Assembly: GCA_938038825.1 (NCBI GenBank)
Contig: CALHST010000212.1
Span: forward strand, 1 to 12,930
DNA from: an uncultured Paracoccaceae bacterium
GTDB lineage: Bacteria; Pseudomonadota; Alphaproteobacteria; Rhodobacterales; Rhodobacteraceae
Length of the DNA stretch: 12,930 nt
Direction: 5' to 3'
The notes under the pieces are model-generated. The model worked only from the letters and a program-made list of their open reading frames with translations. It ran no database searches and was not told the origin of the DNA. Positions 1 to 6,186 of the stretch are shown piece by piece. The stretch's first letter is position 1, and the number at the start of each line of letters is the position of its first letter. The translations under genes and the position numbers were made by a program.

Positions 1-1235
1 GTGTCGACTTTCGCAGACACGTCTATCTTTGGTCCGGTTGCAAGAATGTTGCCGCCGTTGGTCGACAGGTCCGACTCAAACCGCAGCTCTTCGCCCGAAG
101 CAAAGATCGTCCCATTCGCCCCCGTGCCGCCGGATGCTGAAAATTTACCACCCAGCGATAATGTATGCCCCGTTGCCGCAACAAGGCCCCCGCCAGCTGG
201 ACCGCTTACATTGATTTGCGCGTTAGCCTCAACCGTTACAGTACGGTGCTTGGGCCCGACCGATGTGCCGGCTAAATTCAAAGGAGCCGGAGCCAAGTTG
301 CGCAGGGTGACCTGCCCACCGGTGCCGCTGCCGCCGAGGCCCGACGCGTCAAGAATAGCCGCGCTGACAATTTCGACACCGCGGTCTTCATCAGGACCTA
401 CAGCCGCACCAATAAAGAAACGGCCATGGCTTTCGATCCAGATTTCGCCGCCATCCAGATCTGTACTGTCGGCCTTTGTTTTGCGGGCTGTCACAGTGCC
501 GGAAACACGGGCGGACCCTGCCCCAAACCGAATGACACCGCCGCTGACGCTGGCATGGCTGGCGGACCGTCTTTGACTTGTGTTCACGGCAACCGCGCTT
601 GCGCCAGCGTTCGCTTCGCCTTGGACCGTGATGCTGCCATCCGCGCGCAATTCACCCAATGTCCAAACATGCAACGACCGCGCATTCACGGAACTGCCAG
701 ATTCAAACGCAATAGTCCCGCTGCCAAGCGCGGCTGTGTTGTTCAGAACCGCCGCAAGATTGCCACGCCCTCCGGTCGCTGTTGTTAACGTCAAATGATC
801 GGCTGTGATGCTGCCACCATTGCCAACCACAAAGCCGTCTGGATTCACAAGAAACGTGTTTGCAACGCTTCCATCTGTTTCGTGCGACAGTGTCAGCGAC
901 CCATTGATGGCGCTGGCACCACTGCCCGTGACAAAATTCACCAAAGCGTCTGTTGTTGCAGGTTGAACCAGCTCGAGTGCGGAACCCGCATCAAGGTTAA
1001 AGCTGCTGAACTCGTTCACACCAACATTGTTTACAATGTCAGTCGTTGTAATTGTGCGCAGTCCTGATGTCGCATCGGTCACGTCTGTCGCAGGCGTTGT
1101 CAGGGTAACCTGAGCATACGCCGGCGACATTTGTACCACGACCAAAGCAAAGCTGGAAAACACACCAATGCATTGGCGCGCAACAAGGCGCGCCTTACGC
1201 AGTCGTACCGTCATTTGGGGTCGGCTGCGCAACAT
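1..1235 (-). CDS. TpsA-type secreted exoprotein, filamentous haemagglutinin N-terminal (TPS) domain, partial
   Basis: This is the N-terminal 411 codons of a large exoprotein; the frame is open without a stop to the left edge, so the gene continues outside the window. Residues 1-41 form a long signal peptide: an Arg/Lys-rich start, a hydrophobic stretch around 23-35, and a likely signal peptidase site after AYA (39-41). The mature part matches the TPS secretion domain recognised by TpsB POTRA domains: ALVNFVTGSGASAINGSL at 97-114 resembles the conserved NRVTG...I.G.L element, and NPDGFVVG at 131-138 matches the NPNGI/xxG element. From about 140 the chain is Gly/Ser/Thr/Ala rich with short beta-strand periods, as in right-handed beta-helix adhesins. 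There is no Cys after the signal peptide (C22 only). The ATG at 1235 is chosen because GAGGAG lies 6 bases upstream, overlapping the end of the preceding gene; ATG at 1214 (M8) is an alternative. The function (adhesin, toxin or other) is decided by the missing C-terminus. Confidence 0.88.
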   Translation of the reverse strand, partial: MLRSRPQMTVRLRKARLVARQCIGVFSSFALVVVQMSPAYAQVTLTTPATDVTDATSGLRTITTTDIVNNVGVNEFSSFNLDAGSALELVQPATTDALVNFVTGSGASAINGSLTLSHETDGSVANTFLVNPDGFVVGNGGSITADHLTLTTATGGRGNLAAVLNNTAALGSGTIAFESGSSVNARSLHVWTLGELRADGSITVQGEANAGASAVAVNTSQRRSASHASVSGGVIRFGAGSARVSGTVTARKTKADSTDLDGGEIWIESHGRFFIGAAVGPDEDRGVEIVSAAILDASGLGGSGTGGQVTLRNLAPAPLNLAGTSVGPKHRTVTVEANAQINVSGPAGGGLVAATGHTLSLGGKFSASGGTGANGTIFASGEELRFESDLSTNGGNILATGPKIDVSAKVD

Positions 1236-1238
1236 CGC

Positions 1239-1805
1239 TTACTCCTCGGATGCTTTGAGTGCAGCGATTCCTGCAGAGAAGTTTTCCATATTGACGCGGG
1301 TCACAATCGGTTCCGCTTCGGGGCCGGTGCGATATCCAAACAAGATGCTGCCACCTGTGTCGTACATGTCCACTTGCTCTGCTGTCAGGGCAATTGCGGC
1401 TTCACAGACTTGTGCAAAGCACCGCTGCCAGATCATTTCGACCTGTTCTGCCTCGGCATCATTTTCCAGACGGAACACTGCGCCACCTGGAAGATAAATT
1501 CCCATAGGAACCTGTGCCAGCATGACTGCGCCGTCTTCAGTAGCAGGCAATCCCATCATGCGCACAACCAACGTGTTATCTGTACGCAGAACCTGTTCCT
1601 GCATCAGCCGACAGATATTGCGCGTCACTGTGACCGCGTCACAGCGAATGGCCCAATCACCAAAAAGCGTGTTCACGGGCGTATCAACAGGTGCTGCTTT
1701 GGCTTCGGTTTCGGCCGTTTGTGCTGTTGCGCCTGCAGTCATAACGCTAAGGGAAAGAGCCGCAAGAACCGCGCTCTGGCAAAGGGTTTTCAGGGTGTTG
1801 GACAT
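1239..1805 (-). CDS. IalB-family (invasion associated locus B) periplasmic protein within a two-partner secretion operon
   Basis: This 188-residue protein has a cleavable signal peptide (hydrophobic 11-25, likely cleavage after ATA at about 27-29), then a low-complexity Ala/Glu/Pro linker to about residue 42, then an IalB-type domain. The family signature FGDW followed by a Cys is clear at 48-55 (FGDWAIRC), with ICRL at 64-67 and a second Cys pair at C129 and C134 (RCFAQVC). Four mature cysteines suggest two disulfides and a periplasmic or exported location. IalB proteins were named from Bartonella, where the locus affects erythrocyte invasion; the biochemical role is not settled and most free-living alphaproteobacteria carry paralogues. 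Here it sits 9 bases after tpsB and 3 bases before tpsA, with AGGAG at 1812-1816 overlapping the tpsB stop, so it is translated with the secretion pair. I infer a periplasmic accessory or chaperone role for TpsA or TpsB; the sequence does not prove it. Confidence 0.85.
   Translation of the reverse strand: MSNTLKTLCQSAVLAALSLSVMTAGATAQTAETEAKAAPVDTPVNTLFGDWAIRCDAVTVTRNICRLMQEQVLRTDNTLVVRMMGLPATEDGAVMLAQVPMGIYLPGGAVFRLENDAEAEQVEMIWQRCFAQVCEAAIALTAEQVDMYDTGGSILFGYRTGPEAEPIVTRVNMENFSAGIAALKASEE
1242..1247 (-). promoter_or_regulatory. Shine-Dalgarno site of tpsA inside the end of the IalB-like gene
   Basis: GAGGAG is formed by the last two sense codons (Glu-Glu) of the IalB-like gene, followed by its TAA and a GCG before the tpsA ATG. 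The 6-base spacing fixes the tpsA start and implies translational coupling of the two genes. Confidence 0.7.
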
Positions 1806-1814
1806 GGAGATCTC

Positions 1815-3389
1815 CTAGAATGAAAAAGAAATGGACAGAACGCCGGCGGGATCGCCAGTCGCATCAAATCCTTCGGTTTTTTTGAGTGGCACGCCGACTT
1901 CGGCAATGACGTTGATTTTTTTGAACCCAGCACGAAGGCCAAGACCAAGGGACGTTAGAATGTCCCTGTCAGGCTGGTCTTGGCCAGCTTCTGTGAACAG
2001 TGAAACATGACCGATATCCCAAAACGCATAGGGCGAAAATTTGACCTTCCCTGCCTTGAAATCACACTTTCCGGGGCAGGATGCTTTGCTGCGTGCATGA
2101 AACCCACCATCGCCAGTCGCTACGAAATGCGGATACCCAACAAGTGAGCTGGTCCCGCCGACAGAGAACTGACGCAAAGAGGAAAGATTTTGGTCAGGTG
2201 CAAGTTGCACGCGACCTGTTAATTCAAGCACGAAGGTTTCGCTTAGTCGGCGGGCATAGTTGGCCGAGGCACTCAGTAAATAGTAACGTCCGTCAGTCTC
2301 AGAGGCGCCACCGCTGTCGGTGTTCCCAATCGCAAACCCATAGCTGGTGCGTAACGCTGCACGGGTCCACTGACGTTGTGTTGATAGCTGCGCTGTGATT
2401 TCCCGTAAATCTCTGGCGGTCAGGTCCAGATCCAAAATCCTGGACGTTGATCGCTCTGCCTTGAGAGAAACGGACCAAAACTTGTGACGATCCGGCTTTA
2501 TTCCAAAAGGCCCGGTAAAGCCAAGAATAGCTGCTGTGCGTTCAGATTCCGGGTCAAGCACAACGGTTGGGCCGTTAACGACAGACCCCCTGCTGGATTC
2601 CAGTCCAAAGCTCATTCTGACGGCAGGCGCGATGGGATAAGACAGGTTCGTGGACAGCGTCAGCCCACCACGGTGTAACAGCAGCGATCCAGACAGGCGT
2701 TCCAGCCGATCAAAGCGGTCAAAGCTTGAAATTGAATTGTTCATCCCGACAGTGCCTAAGGCATCTGTCTGATGGTTGTTCACGCCAGACGACCAGCTCA
2801 GTCCGGGTGTTGTTCTGAACGCAATTGTCGCGTCAGTGGTGCCCGGAACGCTGCCGGGTTTAAATTCAACATGGTATTTCGCACCATGTGCAACTTCGAA
2901 AAACCGCGATGTTTCTGCAATGGCCTCGTAGTCGGGCTTTTCGCCTGCCGCGAACGGCAACTTACCGCGTAACAATCGGTTTTTTGTTCCGGACGTTTCC
3001 GTGACAATCAACTGACCCAAGCGCGCCTCGACCAAGGTCAGGTGCAGCGTGCCGCCAATCGCCACGTCTTGCGGTTCGATTAAGACTTTTGCGGTGACAA
3101 TCCCGCGCTGCGCATACCGATTTTGTATGGCCCCAACGAGTTTTTGAACATCTGAAAACGTAATGCTTCGGTTAACGAATGGACGCGCGATCTCTTGCAA
3201 TTCGGCTTGTGTCAGATAGGCGCTGTCATCAAAGCTGTATCCCGACAGTGAAAATCTTTGCGCTTCAGCCGTCGTCGCCGTTGAAAAGAGCATAACGAAC
3301 AAGATCAGAAGACCCGCCATCAAACGGGCCGGCAAACGGAACATCCCGAAAGCGCATGCCGGTAGACGGACTTGCTTTTCTTCTGTCAC
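1815..3389 (-). CDS. TpsB outer-membrane transporter, ShlB/FhaC/HecB family
   Basis: This 524-residue protein is the Omp85-superfamily partner that threads TpsA across the outer membrane. A signal peptide spans 1-43 (hydrophobic 24-38, cleavage near AEA). POTRA 1 is about 45-122, with the family-like TQAELQEIARPF and QNRYAQRGIVTAKV segments; POTRA 2 is about 124-195. A 16-strand beta barrel fills 197-524 and ends in the outer-membrane C-terminal signature SFSF. The FxDxG strand motif is present as FWDIG at 456-460. The L6 loop motif normally VRGY/F reads LVGY at 416-419, so its Arg is Val417. There is no obvious N-terminal plug helix before POTRA 1, and the protein is shorter than FhaC. Loop residues 438-442 carry a CPGKC pair. 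The start is GTG with a purine-rich AGAGAGAG element upstream; ATG codons at residues 16 and 24 are possible. First gene of the operon, followed closely by the IalB-like gene and tpsA. Confidence 0.9.
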   Translation of the reverse strand: MTEEKQVRLPACAFGMFRLPARLMAGLLILFVMLFSTATTAEAQRFSLSGYSFDDSAYLTQAELQEIARPFVNRSITFSDVQKLVGAIQNRYAQRGIVTAKVLIEPQDVAIGGTLHLTLVEARLGQLIVTETSGTKNRLLRGKLPFAAGEKPDYEAIAETSRFFEVAHGAKYHVEFKPGSVPGTTDATIAFRTTPGLSWSSGVNNHQTDALGTVGMNNSISSFDRFDRLERLSGSLLLHRGGLTLSTNLSYPIAPAVRMSFGLESSRGSVVNGPTVVLDPESERTAAILGFTGPFGIKPDRHKFWSVSLKAERSTSRILDLDLTARDLREITAQLSTQRQWTRAALRTSYGFAIGNTDSGGASETDGRYYLLSASANYARRLSETFVLELTGRVQLAPDQNLSSLRQFSVGGTSSLVGYPHFVATGDGGFHARSKASCPGKCDFKAGKVKFSPYAFWDIGHVSLFTEAGQDQPDRDILTSLGLGLRAGFKKINVIAEVGVPLKKTEGFDATGDPAGVLSISFSF

Positions 3390-3933
3390 AGCGCTCTCTC
3401 TTGTCAGTCATTCCATTAAGTCAAAAAACAAAGGCACATCGTTAACACTTCAAGCCGCTCGGAGTTCGAAACTCGCCATGTCATACGAAACAGAGAAACA
3501 GTCTGCGCATCGCCGGAAATGGATTAGCTGGGGGTGACGTATCCAGCGCGTTAACGTCAATTAGATGTTTTATATAAGAAATTTCGAACCTATTTTGCGA
3601 CTTTCGCCCAAAACCGGTCACATTCTGGACTCCGAATGCGTCGGGTTTTGCGCTATCGCCAACGCCCGTCGGCGTCCATCAGGCCATATTAAGAAGGTCA
3701 TCAGAACCAAAAGTCGCGCAAAGGTAGAAAGATTTGGGGACCGTACGAAACGGCCCCAGTGCCGCAGACCATGCGCACATGACATGCAATCGGTGATCAG
3801 TTGTGACTTGGCAGACGCTCAAACGATCCTGGCGGCGCAGGATGGTCAGGAAAATTTAGAGTAGCAGGTTCCGATCCCGCGGATTTGGGAAGGAACAATA
3901 CTCAAACGCGTGCATGGCGGCGCGTCTGCGGCT
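3390..3933. other. Intergenic region between nusB and tpsB, no convincing gene
   Basis: About 540 bases separate the nusB stop from the tpsB start, both on the minus strand. The region is more AT-rich than its surroundings in places (around 3560-3600) and must hold the tpsB operon promoter; I cannot assign one firmly. A possible weak pair on the minus strand is TTGAAG followed after 17 bases by TGTTTT, just upstream of tpsB (about 3425-3454). A 9-bp stem with one bulge lies at 3735-3758. The only sizeable open frame (3565-3864, plus strand, 99 codons) resembles no family I know and lacks a ribosome binding site. Confidence 0.5.
3735..3758 (-). terminator. Possible terminator hairpin downstream of nusB
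   Basis: TGGGG (3735-3739) pairs with CCCCA (3754-3758), and CCGT (3741-3744) with ACGG (3750-3753), leaving one bulged A and a 5-base loop. Read on the minus strand it is followed by AATCTTTCT, an imperfect T-rich run. It lies about 175 bases past the nusB stop. It could equally be part of an untranslated regulatory RNA, so the call is tentative. Confidence 0.35.
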
Positions 3934-4404
3934 TTATGTGAAATCCTGGGGACGCGTTTCGCGAGCCATGTGATCCAGAACAGCGTTGACGAATTTGGAC
4001 TCGCGCCCGTCAGGGAAGAAGGCTTGGGTCACGTCAACAAATTGCGAGATCACAACTTTGGGCGGTGTGTTTGGGTCGCGAAACTCGGCTCCGGCAGCGC
4101 GGAACAAGGCGCGGATCGTTGGATCAATGCGTGCAATGGGCCATTTGGCCACCAGTGCGCGGTCGGTCATTTGGTCGATGGATGCTTGATAATTCACCGC
4201 ATCCTCCAAGATGCGGGAAAACAAATCCACGTCACCCTCTTGCATCTCATTCCCGTCATAAACCGCACCAAAGCGGTGATCGAGGAATTCCGTTTTGACC
4301 GCTTCGACCGTCTGGCCAGAGCTTTCCATTTGAAACAGGGCCTGCACGGCATAAAGCCGGGCCGCTGATTTCATTTTACGTTTTTGATTGCCCGAAAGGG
4401 TCAT
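3934..4404 (-). CDS. nusB: Transcription antitermination factor NusB
   Basis: This 156-residue protein has the usual NusB length. NusB binds boxA RNA with NusE (S10) and supports antitermination of rRNA transcription. The all-helical fold shows in the N-terminal RNA-binding segment GNQKRKMKSAARLYAVQALF (5-24), the central VAKWPIARIDPTIRALFRAA and the C-terminal FVNAVLDHMARE. The ATG at 4404 is preferred over an upstream in-frame start because it gives the family N-terminus and overlaps the ribH stop as ATGA, a standard coupling arrangement. It is the last gene of the ribBX-ribH-nusB unit; the ribH-nusB pairing is common in alphaproteobacteria and supports the call. Confidence 0.95.
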   Translation of the reverse strand: MTLSGNQKRKMKSAARLYAVQALFQMESSGQTVEAVKTEFLDHRFGAVYDGNEMQEGDVDLFSRILEDAVNYQASIDQMTDRALVAKWPIARIDPTIRALFRAAGAEFRDPNTPPKVVISQFVDVTQAFFPDGRESKFVNAVLDHMARETRPQDFT

Positions 4405-4955
4405 GCTGTTGTCGATCCGCCGTCTGTGTTGCCTGCCAGAAGAATGTCTTCTGACGGGGCTTTGAAACCAATGCCCTTCTTCTGGCCCGCCCACTTACGC
4501 CCGAGAGCAATCAGGTGCAAGGCCGCAGCGGCGGCTCCGCCACCTTTGTTTTGCCCATCCGGGTCAGCGCGCACGACGGCTTGCTCCCGGTTCTCGACGG
4601 TCAGGATCCCATTGCCGATGCACAGGCCCTGAAGTCCCAGCAACTGGATCGCGCGCGAGCTGTCATTGCACACTGTGTCATAATGCGTCGTTTCACCCCG
4701 GATCACGCAACCCAAGGCAACATAACCGTCGAAGTTGCTGCTGCGATCCGAAATACCAATTGCCGTCGGAATTTCCAACGCGCCGGGCACTTCGATCAGA
4801 TCCCAACGGCCGCCTGCCGCCTCAATCTCGGCCTTGGCGCCTGCTACCATGTTGTCCGCAATGTCTTTGTAATAGGGCGACACAACGATCAAAACTTTCA
4901 CAGGCGCATCAAATTCAGCGCGCGGCATGACGTAATGGGTTTCAGAACCAGCCAT
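4401..4955 (-). CDS. ribH: 6,7-dimethyl-8-ribityllumazine synthase (lumazine synthase)
   Basis: RibH condenses 5-amino-6-ribitylaminouracil with 3,4-dihydroxy-2-butanone 4-phosphate to give the lumazine precursor of riboflavin, in the cytosol, usually as a pentamer or icosahedral shell. Visible signatures are SPYYKDIADNM (26-36, the aromatic substrate-stacking region), VPGALEIP (56-63), GCVIRGETTHYD (82-93, with the catalytic His91) and the C-terminal NKGGGAAAAAL (136-146). The ATG at 4955 gives 184 residues and starts 4 bases after the ribBX stop; an in-frame start further upstream would overlap ribBX and add residues foreign to the family. The Shine-Dalgarno is weak (GAAAG), consistent with coupling to ribBX. 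The stop overlaps the nusB start. Confidence 0.96.
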   Translation of the reverse strand: MAGSETHYVMPRAEFDAPVKVLIVVSPYYKDIADNMVAGAKAEIEAAGGRWDLIEVPGALEIPTAIGISDRSSNFDGYVALGCVIRGETTHYDTVCNDSSRAIQLLGLQGLCIGNGILTVENREQAVVRADPDGQNKGGGAAAAALHLIALGRKWAGQKKGIGFKAPSEDILLAGNTDGGSTTA

Positions 4956-4959
4956 AAGA

Positions 4960-6084
4960 TCAACTTTCGTGAATGGGGCGTGTGCCCGTGATGGTAATGC
5001 CAAAGGCGTCCAGCCCTACATAGCGGGTTGCAGGACTGTCCGTCAGCAGGATCAACTCGCGCACGCCCAGTTTTGACAACATCTGTGCGCCCAGACCAAT
5101 TTGTTTGATCGTGCGCGGCGTATCGTCGTCCTCTTCTGTGGCAAACAATGCTTTGCGTGGTTGGCGGAACAGGCACACAATCCCCCGCCCCTCGTCCGCC
5201 ACCAGATGCATCGCCTGGGACAACTCATCCGCCGGTTTGGGCCCCAGACCCAGAACATCCGACGCCTCGTTCAACGCATGTGTGCGAACCAAAACGGGTG
5301 CCCCGTCTTCGATATCCCCTTTGACCAAAGCCACATGTTCGATCCCATGGGTAAAGTCGGTGAATATCCGCATATCCCAATCCCCCCCATGTTCCGAGGT
5401 GATCTTGTGGCGGGCCGTTTCGCGCACCAGATTGTCGTGACGACGGCGATAGGCAATCAAATCACTGATGGTACCGATTTTGAGGTCATGTTTCTGCGCA
5501 AACGCAACCAGATCCGGCAGGCGCGCCATGTCGCCGTCGTCTTTCATGATCTCGCAAATCATTGACGACGGATAATGCCCTGCCAGACGCGCCACATCGC
5601 AGCCGGCTTCAGTGTGACCACCCCGCACCAGCACGCCACCTGGTCGTGCGCGCAAAGGAAAGACATGCCCCGGCGTCGCCAGATCAGCAGCACCTTGCTG
5701 AGGGTTAATGGCTGTTGCGATGGTCAAAGCGCGGTCCGCTGCAGAAATTCCGGTGGACACGCCTTCGCGCGCTTCAATGCTGACAGTAAATGCCGTTTCA
5801 TGGCGCGAAGAATTATGCGTGGCCATCATGGGCAAGCCCAACGCATCCACCCGCTCACTGGGAAGCGTAAGGCAAATCAAACCGCGCCCATAGGTCGCCA
5901 TGAAATTCACAGCCTGTGCATCCGCAAAATTGGCCGGGATCACCAGATCGCCTTCGTTTTCGCGATCCTCATGATCCACAAGGATGAACATCCGTCCTTG
6001 TCGTGCATCCTCGATAATGTCTTCGATCGGAGAGATCGCCGCAGACAATCCTGCTTCCACAGGTCCCGGAGTTTCAAACGCCAT
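4960..6084 (-). CDS. ribBX: 3,4-dihydroxy-2-butanone 4-phosphate synthase with degenerate GTP cyclohydrolase II-like domain (RibBX type)
   Basis: The N-terminal half (about 15-215) is a complete RibB, which converts ribulose 5-phosphate to formate and dihydroxybutanone phosphate: DHEDRENEGDL at 37-47 carries the metal and catalytic acidic residues, and HTEAGCDVARLAG at 157-169 is the second active-site segment. The C-terminal half (about 235-374) is RibA-like in fold: RTHALNEASDVLGL (267-280), EGRGIVCLFRQ (298-308) and IGLGAQMLSKLGVRELILLT (329-348) align with RibA motifs. It lacks the three zinc-binding cysteines expected after the RxHSEC motif; the only Cys in this half is C304. It therefore cannot be a normal GTP cyclohydrolase II. 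This matches the RibBX variant described in Proteobacteria. The ATG at 6084 (374 residues, GAAGG about 10 bases upstream) is preferred over a TTG at 6132. First gene of the ribBX-ribH-nusB unit. Confidence 0.93.
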   Translation of the reverse strand: MAFETPGPVEAGLSAAISPIEDIIEDARQGRMFILVDHEDRENEGDLVIPANFADAQAVNFMATYGRGLICLTLPSERVDALGLPMMATHNSSRHETAFTVSIEAREGVSTGISAADRALTIATAINPQQGAADLATPGHVFPLRARPGGVLVRGGHTEAGCDVARLAGHYPSSMICEIMKDDGDMARLPDLVAFAQKHDLKIGTISDLIAYRRRHDNLVRETARHKITSEHGGDWDMRIFTDFTHGIEHVALVKGDIEDGAPVLVRTHALNEASDVLGLGPKPADELSQAMHLVADEGRGIVCLFRQPRKALFATEEDDDTPRTIKQIGLGAQMLSKLGVRELILLTDSPATRYVGLDAFGITITGTRPIHES

Positions 6085-6186
6085 ATCGGGCCATCCTTCA
6101 CGCAAATAGTCCGGGAAAACGCTTACGCCCAAGCGCGCGGTCCCGCAATGCTTGTTCCGCCGCGAACAGCCCCTTAACGTGTCGTC
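6085..6186. promoter_or_regulatory. Divergent promoter region between ribBX and the racemase-family gene
   Basis: About 100 bases separate the two divergent starts. I see no FMN riboswitch elements here. On the plus strand TTGTTC (6152-6157) and TAACGT (6175-6180), 17 bases apart, could form a weak promoter for the racemase-family gene, with a transcription start falling close to its ATG. Confidence 0.35.

Noticed and set aside
1..576. Plus-strand open frame at the left edge
   Set aside because: The minus strand reads through the whole stretch as a TPS-domain protein with signal peptide; the plus-strand translation is Pro-rich shadow sequence.
1131..1823. Long plus-strand open frame (230 codons) opposite the IalB-like gene
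   Set aside because: It is the antisense shadow of a gene with a clear signal peptide and IalB motifs; its translation is Cys/His-rich and matches no family.
3545..3570. CtrA-like site (TTAA...TTAG) near tpsB
   Set aside because: The spacing is 6 rather than 7 bases and the second half is imperfect.
3565..3864. A 99-codon plus-strand open frame in the nusB-tpsB gap
   Set aside because: No recognisable family, no ribosome binding site, and an Arg/Cys-rich composition typical of chance translation.
3861..3896. GGTTCCGATCCCGC resembles a tRNA T-arm; GTTCC/GGAAC also suggests a hairpin
   Set aside because: No acceptor, D or anticodon arms can be built around it, and the stem is short, interrupted and has no T run.
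3934..4494. Longer nusB starting inside ribH
   Set aside because: The added 30 residues are unlike NusB, and the ATGA overlap at 4401-4404 is the usual arrangement.
4401..5003. Longer ribH starting inside ribBX
   Set aside because: The extra 16 residues do not resemble lumazine synthases; ATG at 4955 fits the gene spacing.
4960..6132. Bifunctional RibBA with a TTG start at 6132
   Set aside because: The zinc cysteines of GTP cyclohydrolase II are missing, and the ATG at 6084 with GAAGG upstream gives the proper N-terminus.
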